64,000 nt of DNA from an uncultured Pseudomonas sp. (GCF_913777995.1 NZ_CAJYVE010000029.1:1-64000); one strand, 5' to 3'; counted from the stretch's first letter, positions 32,632 through 41,779 are shown. The notes: generated by a model not told the origin, from the sequence alone. Translations and numbers: made by a program.

Positions 32632-33083
32632 ACATCGAGCCATTAACCATTGCCACCCGGGCCGGCAGCGTGATGCGTATCGCCGCCGTAGCCCTGGTGA
32701 TCATCATCGTCATGGGCCTGCTGGTCGCCCTGCAGAGAATCGAAGTGGTCCGCCTGCAGGGCGACTTGGCCCTGGAGGCCAAGGGCAAGGCCGAGGCCGT
32801 GGCCGCCAATGCCGAAAGCCAGGCCACCATCACCACCTTGCGCGCTGAAGCCAAACGCAACGCCGACTACCAGGCCGACCTGGCGCGCCGACTCAAGGCC
32901 AGCGAAAACAAGGCCCGCCAAGCGAGGAAGGATTTTGAAGAACTCAAGCGCAACAGCAAGCCTGTGCGTGACTGGGCTGCTCAGCCTCTGCCTGATGGGC
33001 TGCGCGGCAAAGCCGGAAGTGCTCAAGAGCAGCGTGCTGCTGATCGAACCTCCCGAGCTGGTGCCGTGCGAGCGAATCAGTGA
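32628..33083 (+). CDS. Rz-like i-spanin
   Basis: The 151-aa product has one N-terminal membrane anchor (RIAAVALVIIIVMGLLVALQ, about 17-36) and a long Lys/Glu/Ala-rich coiled coil (about 40-115), the i-spanin plan. Spanins fuse inner and outer membranes at the last step of phage lysis. Start codon overlaps the holin stop (ATGA), implying translational coupling. The rz1 gene starts inside it in another frame. No endolysin gene lies between holin and Rz, which is unusual. Confidence 0.85.
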   Translation: MNIEPLTIATRAGSVMRIAAVALVIIIVMGLLVALQRIEVVRLQGDLALEAKGKAEAVAANAESQATITTLRAEAKRNADYQADLARRLKASENKARQARKDFEELKRNSKPVRDWAAQPLPDGLRGKAGSAQEQRAADRTSRAGAVRANQ

Positions 33084-33207
33084 GGAGGAGGCCGGTGCAC
33101 TGCAGAACAACGGTGACGTCTGGGCGTTGAAGGACCGGGCGATCAACCTGCTCGACACCTGCGCCGACCAGGTCGATGCGCAGATCAAACGCAGCCAGAG
33201 CCGCTAG
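32935..33207 (+). CDS. Rz1-like o-spanin lipoprotein, overlapping Rz
   Basis: A 90-aa outer-membrane lipoprotein read in a different frame from Rz. It starts at TTG (32935), preceded by AGGAAGG, and gives KNSSATASLCVTGLLSLCLM before GC: a signal peptide ending in the lipobox LMGC, then AAKPEVL. The first 149 bp overlap the 3' end of rz. A longer frame to 32809 lacks a signal peptide and is rejected. The pairing with Rz completes a two-component spanin. Confidence 0.85.
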   Translation: MKNSSATASLCVTGLLSLCLMGCAAKPEVLKSSVLLIEPPELVPCERISEEEAGALQNNGDVWALKDRAINLLDTCADQVDAQIKRSQSR

Positions 33208-33249
33208 CTCCCGGGCTGACGGGGTACTGCTACGGCGTGAAGCATCCTC

Positions 33250-33269
33250 GCTAAAGCCAATACAGTTCA
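33250..33269. repeat. 20-bp dispersed repeat, copy 2
   Basis: GCTAAAGCCAATACAGTTCA is the exact reverse complement of 141-160. It lies in the 92-bp gap between rz1 and the DUF1275 gene. Confidence 0.75.
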
Positions 33270-33299
33270 AGCCGGTCCCACCTGTCTGTGCTGCGTGAC

Positions 33300-33995
33300 C
33301 TAGCGCGGCATGAAAGTACGCTGCCAGCGATGCGGGATGAACAGTGCGGCGATGGCCAGCAGCGCCGCCAGCCCGGCTGCCACGGCCATGGCCGCCAGGC
33401 CCAGGCGCTGTTCGATGAAGGCGCCTAGCGCGGCGCCGATCAGCATGCCGGTCCAGGGCACCAGCTGCACGCGCCAGCCCTGGGGGCGTTCGCCCAGCAG
33501 CCAGCGGCCCAGGCCGCGGCCGAAGCGTGACAGGGCGCCGGTGACGTAGGTCAGGCCGATGGGTAGGCCGTTGACCTGTTCGACCACGGCATTGAGCATG
33601 CCCATCGCCAGGATCGCCGCGACGAAGCCCACCTCGGGCTGGGGGTAGAAGCCGGCGAACAGCAGCAGCGCTGTGACCACGCCGAGCAGCGGGGCGGCGC
33701 GGTGCTGGAACCAGCGGGCGAGAATCACCCCGGCGGCGTTGCCCAGCACGAAGCACAGTACCGCCAGGCTCAGGCGCAGCACGCCGGGCAGGTCGCCGTC
33801 GCCGAGCGCCACGGCCAGGCGCGTGGTGTTGCCGCTCATGAAGGACACGAAATCGCCGGTGGCGAGCAGGCCGATGGCATCGGTCATGCCCGCCAGCACC
33901 GACAGCCCGGCCACCAGCCACAACCCCACGCGACCGCGCAGGCTGTGCAGGTGGCGGCGTCGGGCGCTGCTGTGCAGGGGGGTATTCGGAAGCAT
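33300..33995 (-). CDS. DUF1275 (YoaK-like) membrane protein
   Basis: The 231-aa inner-membrane protein has about six hydrophobic segments. Family marks: GLSVLAGMTDAIGLLATGDFVSFMSGNTTRLAVALGDGD near the N-terminus (about 34-72) and NAVVEQVNGLPIGLTYVTGALSRFGRGLGRWL in the second half. Function of the family is unknown; transport has been suggested. The ATG at 33995 is taken because hydrophobic family sequence starts soon after. An upstream ATG at 34073 is also possible and no clear Shine-Dalgarno decides. Confidence 0.78.
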   Translation of the reverse strand: MLPNTPLHSSARRRHLHSLRGRVGLWLVAGLSVLAGMTDAIGLLATGDFVSFMSGNTTRLAVALGDGDLPGVLRLSLAVLCFVLGNAAGVILARWFQHRAAPLLGVVTALLLFAGFYPQPEVGFVAAILAMGMLNAVVEQVNGLPIGLTYVTGALSRFGRGLGRWLLGERPQGWRVQLVPWTGMLIGAALGAFIEQRLGLAAMAVAAGLAALLAIAALFIPHRWQRTFMPR

Positions 33996-34144
33996 GCTGG
34001 AGACCGTCGCGCCGATGAAAAGGGCTGTTGAGCCTTGCAAGCAAGGCGCTGTATCAGCCGTTGAGTGGATCATGCGCATTGGCGCCCGCCAAAGTCGAGC
34101 GCGGCATTCGGCGTCAGATGTGCCACGTCGCCGACTGTGCACAC

Positions 34145-35650
34145 CTAGCAGCTGCTGCGCACGTGCGCTTCCACGACTCTGGGCTCGTTCGGTGCAAGCG
34201 GCAGGGGCATGCCGAGGTCTTGCCCGATGCCACAGAATCCATCTGGCTCGTCGGTATCGATCAGGTTCACCAGTTGCACGCAATTACGCCCGCAGTTCTT
34301 GGCCTGATACAGCGCCTGGTCGGCGCGGATCAGCAGATGCTTGAGATGTTCGGCCCCGCGCGCGACCACCACGCCAATGCTCACCGTCGCGCAGATGGTG
34401 GTGGCTTGCCCGCCGTCCACAGGCGCCTGGGCGAAGCGCTGGCGGATCTCTTCGGCGATGCGCAGGGCTTCGGTTGCTGAGTTCACCGGCATCAGCACCG
34501 AGAATTCCTCACCGCCGATGCGCCCGATGATGCCCTTCTGGTCGAGGCAGCCGCTGGCCACCTGGGCGAAGGTCACCAGCACCTGATCGCCCGCAGAGTG
34601 GCCCCAGGTGTCGTTGATCCGCTTGAAGTGGTCGATGTCCAGCATCAGCACGGCCACCAGGCGCTTTTGCCGCATCAGCGAAGCCAGCCGCTTGGCGGCC
34701 TCGTCGTCGAAGGCACGGCGATTGAGCAGGCCGCTGAGCTGATCGTGGGAGGCCAGGTGCTGGACCTGGCGCAGCAACTGCTTGCGAGTGGCGGTAATGA
34801 TCGCCACGGTCAGCGGGGTGAGGGTGAGGAACAGCACGCCGATACGGATTGATTGCAGGTCTGGAATGGCCAGCGGCCAGGGTACCGAGAGGTCAAGGTA
34901 GTGCAGGGAAATCGCAATGATGGTCCAGCAACTGAACATCAGCGTGACCAGCGTGGAGCCGAACAGGTTGTAGGTCATCGCGCACCACAGCAGGGCCGGC
35001 ACCGAGAACATCACCGCGCCCGGGCCGCCGATGAGGATACCGGCACCACTGGAGAGGATCAGGGCCAGGAAGGGCGTGGCGTGGCGAGCACGGCGTCTGA
35101 GGTCGGTCGCCTCGAGGTACTCGCGCCACAGTTGCAGCCAGCGTTGCGGCGGCGGCGAGGTGAGCATCACCGGCAGGATGATCGCGTAATGCAACAGCTC
35201 GCCCATGAACCAGAAGTAGAAGCCATCCAGGAACGGCTTGCCGAAAATGTGCTGCATGGCCAGGGCCCCGATGGCGCCGGCACACAGCGAAGCGGCCACG
35301 CTGACCAGGATCAGGTGCAGCACCGACCTGCCACTGAGCAACTGCCCATGTTGGGCCGACAGCCGTGACAACAGGGCATAGGCAACCCAGGAACCCGCGA
35401 CGTTGCCAAGGGTCAGCACAATGGCCTGGAACCAGGTACTCCCGGTGACCAGGTCGGCGATCACGAAGCCGAAGAAGGCACTCAGCCAGGCCGTGGCACC
35501 GGCCATGTCGCGGTTACGGAATGCCAGGCCTGCCAGGATGGCGTTGGCCGGCCAGAACGACGACAGCAGGCCGCTTGGCCGCGCGAAGATCCCGCACAGC
35601 GCGGCAATGAAGACGATCAGCAGGAGCATGCAGGCTGCCTTCAGGCGCAT
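34145..35650 (-). CDS. Diguanylate cyclase with MASE1 membrane sensor
   Basis: The 501-aa protein makes cyclic di-GMP from two GTP. The N-terminal ~300 residues form a MASE1 domain of about eight TM helices (RPSGLLSSFWPANAILAGLAFR, SVAASLCAGAIGALAM, FWFMGELLHYAIILPVML). The GGDEF domain follows (about 320-480: HDQLSGLLNRRAFD, DIDHFKRINDTWGHSAGD, active-site GRIGGEEFSVLM). No RxxD inhibitory site precedes GGEEF, so product inhibition may be weak. The ATG at 35650 has AGAGGTG upstream; a TTG six codons earlier is rejected. Divergent from the histidine kinase gene. Confidence 0.93.
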   Translation of the reverse strand: MRLKAACMLLLIVFIAALCGIFARPSGLLSSFWPANAILAGLAFRNRDMAGATAWLSAFFGFVIADLVTGSTWFQAIVLTLGNVAGSWVAYALLSRLSAQHGQLLSGRSVLHLILVSVAASLCAGAIGALAMQHIFGKPFLDGFYFWFMGELLHYAIILPVMLTSPPPQRWLQLWREYLEATDLRRRARHATPFLALILSSGAGILIGGPGAVMFSVPALLWCAMTYNLFGSTLVTLMFSCWTIIAISLHYLDLSVPWPLAIPDLQSIRIGVLFLTLTPLTVAIITATRKQLLRQVQHLASHDQLSGLLNRRAFDDEAAKRLASLMRQKRLVAVLMLDIDHFKRINDTWGHSAGDQVLVTFAQVASGCLDQKGIIGRIGGEEFSVLMPVNSATEALRIAEEIRQRFAQAPVDGGQATTICATVSIGVVVARGAEHLKHLLIRADQALYQAKNCGRNCVQLVNLIDTDEPDGFCGIGQDLGMPLPLAPNEPRVVEAHVRSSC

Positions 35651-36002
35651 TTCGACACCTCTTTCCAAAACGACCCTTGCTCCATGCGACGATCAGAGAT
35701 CAATAGTGGCGATTTGATGTGGTTAGTTCCCTGCAAGCCCGGACATTTTTAGTGGATATGTTCGAAAACGCTTGGTGTGGAACGAACTTAGCTGCGCGGT
35801 TGTCAGCAAGGCAGACACCCGCCAGTTTTCGTATGGCGGCGTAATCCTGGTTTCAACCACGTTTTTCAAGGCAATCAGCGGAACGGTCTGCGCAGTACGT
35901 GTGCGGCCCACGAGTCGTTGTGCGCACGCCGCAGTCCAAGCCAGGCACAGCCACCCTGTGCAGGCCCCGACTGGCGGCCTTCATGCTTCAGGTACGTTAT
36001 CC
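35651..36002. other. 352-bp divergent intergenic region
   Basis: It lies between the diguanylate cyclase and the hybrid kinase genes. The kinase frame remains open upstream to 35772 but the sequence there is not domain-like. I see no operator symmetry, terminator or small gene. Confidence 0.5.
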
Positions 36003-38495
36003 ATGTCCGAGTGCGTTTCCGTGTTTGAAGAGGCCGCCGAGCGGCCTTCCAGCGATGTGAACCTTCTGGTGCACGGGTATTCCCCCACGGCGCTGATCGA
36101 GCGCGAGCGCGAAGTGCTCGGGCAGATCGCCGCTGGCGTACCCCTGGCCGAAGTGCTCAACAACCTGGTACTGGCGGTAGAGGCGCAGAGCGAGAACATG
36201 CTCGCCTCGGTGCTGTTTGTCAGCGACGACGGCCAGTACCTGTTGCACGGCGCGGCGCCGAGCCTGCCCGATGCCTACAACGAAGCGATCCACGGCATTC
36301 CCATCGGTGACGGCATCGGCTCATGCGGAAGCGCCGTGGCGCGTGGCGCGCCCGTGTTCGTCGATGACATCGTCACCGATGCGCTGTGGGCAGACTACGC
36401 GGCCCTGGCGGTTTCCCATGGCCTGCGTTCGTGCTGGTCGATGCCGATCCGGGCGGCCGACGGCGCGATCCTCGGCACCTTCGCGGTGTACTACGGGGAA
36501 CCTCGTTCGCCGACCCAAGGCGACATCGAGGCCATTGCAGTCATTGCCCAGACCGCTGCCCTGGCCATCGAGCGCCATCGCTCCGAGCAACGCCTGCGCC
36601 GCAGCAAGGATGAGCTGAGTGCGCTCAACCGCGAGCTGGAGCGCAAGGTCAACGAGCGCGCCACGCAGCGCAGCCGCACCTGGATGCTCAGCCCCGACCT
36701 GCTCTCGGTCATCGATGCCGAGGGCCTGATCGAGGCGGCCAACCCGGCCTGGCGAGCGACCCTGGGCTGGTCGCCGGAAGACGCGCCTGCCACGTTCTTT
36801 TCGTTCGTCCACCCCGAGGACCTGGCGGCCAGCCAGGCGATTTTCGCCCAGGCGGTGCAGGGCCAGCCGGTTCTGCGCTTCGAAAACCGGGCGCGCCATC
36901 AGGATGGCAGCTACCGCTGGTTGTCCTGGGTGGCCGTACTGGAAGACGGCAAGGTGTACTGCAGTGCGCGGGACATCTCACCGGAGAAAGCGCAGGAAGC
37001 CGTGCTGGCCGAGCGCACCCTTGAGCGTGACCGGGCCTGGGGCCTGTCGCAGGAGCTGCTGGTGATCGCTTCGCCTGCCGGCGCCCTGGAGGCGGTCAAT
37101 GCGCGCTGGACGGAACTCCTCGGTTGGGCCGAGCACGAACTGCTCGGCCAGCGCCTGTGCGAGCACATTCACCCCGATGATCGCGAGGCGAGTGCCGTGG
37201 CCTTCGACTCGGTTGTCGAGGCGCCGCTGACCGCGCCTCACGAAATGCGCATCCAGCACCGCAACGGCACCTACGAATGGTTCAGTTGGACCGCTACCTT
37301 CCAGGACGGGCGTATCTACGCCGCCGGTCGCCACGTGACCGCCGAGCGCGAGCAGGCCGAAGCCCTGCGTCAGTCGCAGAAGATGGAAGCCGTTGGCCAG
37401 TTGACCGGCGGGGTGGCGCATGACTTCAACAACCTGTTGACGGTGATTCGTTCGTCCACCGACCTGCTGCTGCGCGATGACCTCGACGAGCCGCGGCGTG
37501 CGCGCTACATCCAGGCGATTTCCGAAACCGTCGACCGCGCCGCCAAGCTCACCGGGCAACTGCTGGCCTTCGCCCGGCGCCAGGCGCTCAAGCCGGAGGT
37601 CTTCGGAGCCGGCGACAGCGTCAGGGCGATGTGCGCGATGATCAAGACGTTGACTGGCTCGCGCATCGAGGTGGTCGCCGATTTGCCAAGCCGCAGCTGC
37701 TTCGTGAATGCCGACCCCAGCCAGTTCGATACGGCGTTGGTGAACATGGTGGCCAATGCCCGTGACGCCATGAACGGCGAGGGTCAGTTGAGCATCGCCG
37801 TGCGTGCGGTGGATTCCATGCCGACCATGCATGGCCAGCCGCCGATCAGCGGGCCCTTCGTTGCCTTGTCGATCACCGATACCGGCATTGGCATTCCGGC
37901 CAACCTACTGGAGCGCATCTTCGAACCGTTCTACACCACCAAGGAGATCGGCCAGGGCACCGGCCTGGGACTCAGCCAGGTGTTCGGCTTCGCCAAGCAG
38001 TCTGGTGGCGAGGTCACGGTGGTCAGCGAAGTCGGCCAGGGCACCACGTTCACTCTCTACCTGCCGCGCGTCGAAGCCCCGGCTTGCACGCCCGAACCGC
38101 CTGTGGCCGACCAGCCGCTGGTGGTCGGCCACGGCACCCGGGTGCTGGTGGTCGAGGACAACCCCGATGTTGGCGCCTTCGCCACCCAGGCCCTGGCCGA
38201 ACTGGGCTATGTGACAGTCCTGGCCACCGACGCCGACAGCGCCCTGGCCGAGCTGGGCGAGGATGCCGCCGGCTTCGACGTGGTGTTCTCGGATGTGGTG
38301 ATGCCGGGCATGAGCGGCCTGCAGCTGGTCAACGAACTGCGCCAGCTCTACCCGCAGTTGCCGGTGGTGCTGACCTCCGGCTACAGCCACGTGCTGGCCA
38401 AGCACGGCACCGATGGCTTCGAGCTGCTGCACAAGCCGTATTCGGTCGAACAGCTGTCGCGGATTCTGCGCAAGGTCACCCAGAGCCGCGCCTGA
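36003..38495 (+). CDS. Hybrid sensor histidine kinase (GAF-PAS-PAS-HisKA-HATPase-REC)
   Basis: The 830-aa cytoplasmic kinase has no TM segment. GAF about 40-190 (with ATIRA-like GLRSCWSMPIRAADGAILGTFAVYYGE), PAS about 225-330 (SVIDAEGLIEAANPAWRATLGW), PAS about 345-450, HisKA with His473 in GGVAHDFNNLLTVI, catalytic domain with N box NMVANARDAM, DTGIG and GQGTGLGLS (about 580-690), and a C-terminal receiver with phospho-acceptor Asp764 in VFSDVVMPGMSG. The downstream response regulator is not adjacent. The neighbouring cyclase is divergent, so both may belong to one signalling decision. Signal unknown. Confidence 0.93.
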   Translation: MSECVSVFEEAAERPSSDVNLLVHGYSPTALIEREREVLGQIAAGVPLAEVLNNLVLAVEAQSENMLASVLFVSDDGQYLLHGAAPSLPDAYNEAIHGIPIGDGIGSCGSAVARGAPVFVDDIVTDALWADYAALAVSHGLRSCWSMPIRAADGAILGTFAVYYGEPRSPTQGDIEAIAVIAQTAALAIERHRSEQRLRRSKDELSALNRELERKVNERATQRSRTWMLSPDLLSVIDAEGLIEAANPAWRATLGWSPEDAPATFFSFVHPEDLAASQAIFAQAVQGQPVLRFENRARHQDGSYRWLSWVAVLEDGKVYCSARDISPEKAQEAVLAERTLERDRAWGLSQELLVIASPAGALEAVNARWTELLGWAEHELLGQRLCEHIHPDDREASAVAFDSVVEAPLTAPHEMRIQHRNGTYEWFSWTATFQDGRIYAAGRHVTAEREQAEALRQSQKMEAVGQLTGGVAHDFNNLLTVIRSSTDLLLRDDLDEPRRARYIQAISETVDRAAKLTGQLLAFARRQALKPEVFGAGDSVRAMCAMIKTLTGSRIEVVADLPSRSCFVNADPSQFDTALVNMVANARDAMNGEGQLSIAVRAVDSMPTMHGQPPISGPFVALSITDTGIGIPANLLERIFEPFYTTKEIGQGTGLGLSQVFGFAKQSGGEVTVVSEVGQGTTFTLYLPRVEAPACTPEPPVADQPLVVGHGTRVLVVEDNPDVGAFATQALAELGYVTVLATDADSALAELGEDAAGFDVVFSDVVMPGMSGLQLVNELRQLYPQLPVVLTSGYSHVLAKHGTDGFELLHKPYSVEQLSRILRKVTQSRA

Positions 38496-38504
38496 GCGGC
38501 TCTG
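38481..38504. terminator. Hairpin over the kinase stop codon in a convergent gap
   Basis: CAGAGCCGC, a 6-nt loop and GCGGCTCTG form a perfect 9-bp stem that contains the kinase TGA. It lies in the 24-bp gap before the convergent deacetylase gene. No T tract on either side, so any termination would be weak. Confidence 0.4.
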
Positions 38505-38519
38505 GAATGACATCGGGCA

Positions 38520-39629
38520 TCAGCCCAACTGTACGGCCAGGGTGTCGAGGTGCTGAAGCAGGAAGCGCCGGTGGGCTGCGCCGGGCTGTTGCAGGTGCAG
38601 CAGCTCCAGCAACGGGTCTTGCACGGCGGTGCGTACCCCGGCCAGTTCCTCGATGACCGCCAGGCCGCAGAACGGCACGTAGGCCTCGGCGTAGCCACCT
38701 TCATGGACCATCACCAGGCGCCCGCCACAGTGACGTTCGGCGGCCTCGCGTAGCAGCGCGGTCATGGCCCGGTACGAGTCGCTGTGCAACAGCATGCGCG
38801 CCAGGGGGTCCACGGCGTTGGCGTCGAAGCCACAGGCCACCACGATCAGCTCTGGGGCGAAGCGCTCCAGGGCCGGCAGTACGATGCGTTGCATGGCGTG
38901 CAGGTAGGCCTCGTGGCCACTGCCGGCAGGCAGCGGAACATTCAGGTTGAAACCGGCCCCGGCGCCCTCGCCGCGATCCTCTGCGCCGCTGTAGCCCGGT
39001 GGATAGCAGTTCTCCTGGTGCAGGGAAATGGTCAGCACGTCGGCGCGTGTGGCGTAGATCGACTGGGTGCCGTTGCCGTGGTGCACGTCCCAGTCGATCA
39101 CCGCGACCCGGCCCAGGCCGTGCCGGGCCTTGGCGGCTTCGATGGCTACCGGGATGTTGGCCAGGAAGCAGAAGCCCATGGCCTGGTCGGCCAGGCAGTG
39201 ATGCCCCGGCGGGCGCGACAGCGCGTAGGCATTGTCGGCTTCGCCCTTGAGCACCGCATCCACCGCCGCGATGGCCATGCCCGCCGAGAGCCTGGCGATC
39301 TCGTAGGTGCCCGGGCCGATGGGCGCCTGCGGTCCCAGCTCGCCGCCGCCGGCCTCGCTCAAGGCCTTGAAGCGTTCCAGATAGTGGGCCGGATGGACGC
39401 GCAGCAGGTCCGCTTCATCGGCGGGGCGGGCCACCGGGCTCGACAACTGCCGGCCCAGCCCGGAGACATCCAGCAGGCTTTTCAGGCGCCGCTTGCTGTC
39501 GGGGGACTCAGCGAAGCTGGCGGCATTCGGCGGCTGCACCCAACCGCCCACAGGGAGGATCAGGGCATGCATGCCGGCGCTGTGCCAGAAACACAGTTCA
39601 TCAGAGAAAAACGCGGTACGACGGGTCAT
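38520..39629 (-). CDS. HDAC-superfamily amidohydrolase (acetylpolyamine/amide deacetylase-like)
   Basis: A 369-aa zinc hydrolase of the histone deacetylase/acetylpolyamine amidohydrolase family. The catalytic His pair is His143-His144 in SRPPGHHCL; zinc ligands are Asp181 and His183 in DWDVHHGNGT and Asp269 in ACGFDANAVD; the transition-state Tyr is in HEGGYAEAY (about 313). It resembles P. aeruginosa PA3774-type bacterial class II HDAC homologues. It overlaps the upstream MFS gene by ATGA (39626-39629) and is the last gene of a LuxR-OMP-MFS-deacetylase array, so its substrate is probably an imported acetylated amine (inference). Confidence 0.9.
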   Translation of the reverse strand: MTRRTAFFSDELCFWHSAGMHALILPVGGWVQPPNAASFAESPDSKRRLKSLLDVSGLGRQLSSPVARPADEADLLRVHPAHYLERFKALSEAGGGELGPQAPIGPGTYEIARLSAGMAIAAVDAVLKGEADNAYALSRPPGHHCLADQAMGFCFLANIPVAIEAAKARHGLGRVAVIDWDVHHGNGTQSIYATRADVLTISLHQENCYPPGYSGAEDRGEGAGAGFNLNVPLPAGSGHEAYLHAMQRIVLPALERFAPELIVVACGFDANAVDPLARMLLHSDSYRAMTALLREAAERHCGGRLVMVHEGGYAEAYVPFCGLAVIEELAGVRTAVQDPLLELLHLQQPGAAHRRFLLQHLDTLAVQLG

Positions 39630-40810
39630 GGTCGGGCTCCAGAGGGGGCAGTGACAGGGGAAGGCGAAGGCGCGCCGGCGCGAACCGCCAGCAGCACGCT
39701 CAAGGAAAGGGCCAGGCAGGCAATGCTGCCGAGCAGCACGACATTCATGCCCAGGCTGGACTCCAGCAGCGGGCCAGCGAGCACCGGGCCCAGGGCCAGG
39801 CCGCCGCCGATCACCAGGTTGACGCTGTTCATCAACCGCCCCTGCGGGTCCATGTCGGCTACGCAGGCGAGGATGAAGGGCAGGGCGAAGGTCCAGGTGT
39901 ATTTGAACAGCAGCGCCGCGACGGCGAAGCGCGCCAGGTCCGGCAGGCCCAGCAGCAGCGCCACGGCCAGGGCCATCAGCCCATAGCCGGCCACCAGCAG
40001 CAATGGCCGCGGCCAGCGGGCGCCGATGAACGTGGCGCACAGTGAACCGGCGATGCCCAGCAGGGTGGCGACCGAGAGAATGCGCCCGCTGCTGCTCGGG
40101 TCGATGGCTGCCGCGCTGGCGATACTGCCGATGAAGGTCCACACCGCACTGAGCCCCACATAGAACAGCAGTACGGCGAGCAGGGCGCAGACGCCGGCCA
40201 GCCGACTGCGGGCCACGGGCTGCTGGCCAGGGCGCGGCGCCGGCGGCTGGGCGCGCTGCGGCAGGGCCGTGGCCAGTGGCAGGCAGGCCAGCATCAGCGC
40301 CGCCAGGCCCAGGTACAGCGCCTTGAGGCCGTAGCTGGCGAACAGCGGCGGCAATAGCCACAAGCCCACGGCGCCGAGAATCAGCTGGCCGCTGACCCAC
40401 AAGCCATAGACCCGCTCGGGCTGGCGACTGCTGGCGGCGCTGGCGATGCACACCACCATCAGCGTGCCGCCGCCCAGGGCGCTGAGGATGCGCAGGCTCA
40501 TCAACAGGCCATAGTCTGCCGTCCAGGCCGAGGCCAGGTTGGTGACGATGAACAGTACGGCGGCGGCCTGGGCCACGCGCCGCCAGTCGCAGCGGCGCTG
40601 CCAGTAGTAGGCCGGCAGGGTCGCCAGGCTCATCACCGCCAGTTCGGCGCTGAGCAGCTGGCCGATGCGCGCCGGGTTCAGGCCCAGTTGCAGCGCGTAT
40701 TGGGTGGCCACCGCCGGGGCGGTCATCAGCACGGCCGGGACGATGGCGGCGAACAGCACGATGGCCGCCAGACGCAGCGGGGCAAGCCCCGTGGATTGGG
40801 CAACAGACAT
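39626..40810 (-). CDS. MFS transporter
   Basis: The 394-aa permease has about 12 hydrophobic segments; the first (LAAIVLFAAIVPAVLMTAPAV) and the loop LPAYYWQRRCDWRRV after TM2 fit the superfamily, but the usual motif A is degenerate, so the subfamily is unclear. Its stop overlaps the deacetylase start (ATGA), implying coupled translation. It starts 10 bp after the upstream outer-membrane protein gene stop. It probably moves the deacetylase substrate or product across the inner membrane; direction unknown. Confidence 0.82.
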   Translation of the reverse strand: MSVAQSTGLAPLRLAAIVLFAAIVPAVLMTAPAVATQYALQLGLNPARIGQLLSAELAVMSLATLPAYYWQRRCDWRRVAQAAAVLFIVTNLASAWTADYGLLMSLRILSALGGGTLMVVCIASAASSRQPERVYGLWVSGQLILGAVGLWLLPPLFASYGLKALYLGLAALMLACLPLATALPQRAQPPAPRPGQQPVARSRLAGVCALLAVLLFYVGLSAVWTFIGSIASAAAIDPSSSGRILSVATLLGIAGSLCATFIGARWPRPLLLVAGYGLMALAVALLLGLPDLARFAVAALLFKYTWTFALPFILACVADMDPQGRLMNSVNLVIGGGLALGPVLAGPLLESSLGMNVVLLGSIACLALSLSVLLAVRAGAPSPSPVTAPSGARP

Positions 40811-40820
40811 GGCAGGCTCC

Positions 40821-41690
40821 TTAGAACACGTGGACGAAACGCAGTAACAGGTTGTTCTGCGCGAAGGTGTTTTCGCTGGCCACGTTGCGGGTCAGGCCCA
40901 GCAGCACCTGGTTGCGGCTATCCAGCCAATGGCCGACCTCGAAGCCGACCTGGGTGTAGCGCTGGTGCGTGTCGTCCAGGCGGCGGCCCTGCAGTTGCAG
41001 CTCGCCGCCATCGGCGTGGATCAGGCGCAGCGCGCCGTAGGTGGTGGCGGTGAAGTCGTAGGAGGCGAAGGCCTGCAGGCGGTACAGCGGCTTCTGCTCC
41101 AGGTCCGAGCCGTAGTAGTCATCGTTCTTGCCGTAGAGGAAGGCTTCGATGTTGCCCTCGACCACCCACTTCTCGCCCAGGCCCTGGGTGTAGTTGTAAT
41201 TGAGGTTGAGCATCCAGCGATTGGTGCCCGGCGAAACGTCCGGGTTGCGCCCGTGGTATTCGCCGAGCGGCACGCTGAGCATGGTCAGCAGGCCGCTGTA
41301 GGTACGGGTTTGCGGGTCGTTGATGAAGAACAGCGTGCCGCCCACCTGTGGGTCGCCCAGGCCGCGTTCGCTGCGGCTGCCGGTGGTGCCGGGCAGGGTC
41401 GCGTCGATGTCGGCGTAGGGAATGATGAACTGCGGCGTGCACAGGGTGCCGCAAATGTCGCTGAACCACAGTTGCCGGTAGGCAAAGGCGTTCACTGACA
41501 GCTCGGCCTTGCCGGTGGTGTCGGCCGGGCCGTGGTAGTTGTTGGCCCGGGTCAGCGGCAGGTAGGCGACCCCCAGGCTGGTGCCCACCGGGGCGGAGAA
41601 GAAGTCCCGGGCGTTGAGGTCGGCGGCCTGCAAGGGGGTGTAGGCCAGGCTGGCCGCCAGTGGCCAAAAGGGAGCGAAGCGTTTGAGCAT
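40821..41690 (-). CDS. Outer-membrane protein, MetA/phenol-degradation (DUF/PF13557) type
   Basis: The 289-aa product has a signal peptide (MLKRFAPFWPLAASLAYTPLQA, cleavage about 22) followed by ADLNARDFFSAPVGTSLGVAY, the family's characteristic start. Alternating beta strands continue to the aromatic end NNLLLRFVHVF. The family is thought to be a beta-barrel involved in uptake of hydrophobic or aromatic compounds. AAGGAAAC precedes the ATG at 41690. First gene after luxR on the same strand, 10 bp before the MFS gene. Confidence 0.8.
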   Translation of the reverse strand: MLKRFAPFWPLAASLAYTPLQAADLNARDFFSAPVGTSLGVAYLPLTRANNYHGPADTTGKAELSVNAFAYRQLWFSDICGTLCTPQFIIPYADIDATLPGTTGSRSERGLGDPQVGGTLFFINDPQTRTYSGLLTMLSVPLGEYHGRNPDVSPGTNRWMLNLNYNYTQGLGEKWVVEGNIEAFLYGKNDDYYGSDLEQKPLYRLQAFASYDFTATTYGALRLIHADGGELQLQGRRLDDTHQRYTQVGFEVGHWLDSRNQVLLGLTRNVASENTFAQNNLLLRFVHVF

Positions 41691-41779
41691 GGGGGCGTTT
41701 CCTTGTCGTGGGTGGGCAGAAGCGGGCAAAGCTCCCCCAACCCCGCCAAGTGGTTGGCAGGGAGGGTGTGGCACGCGGG

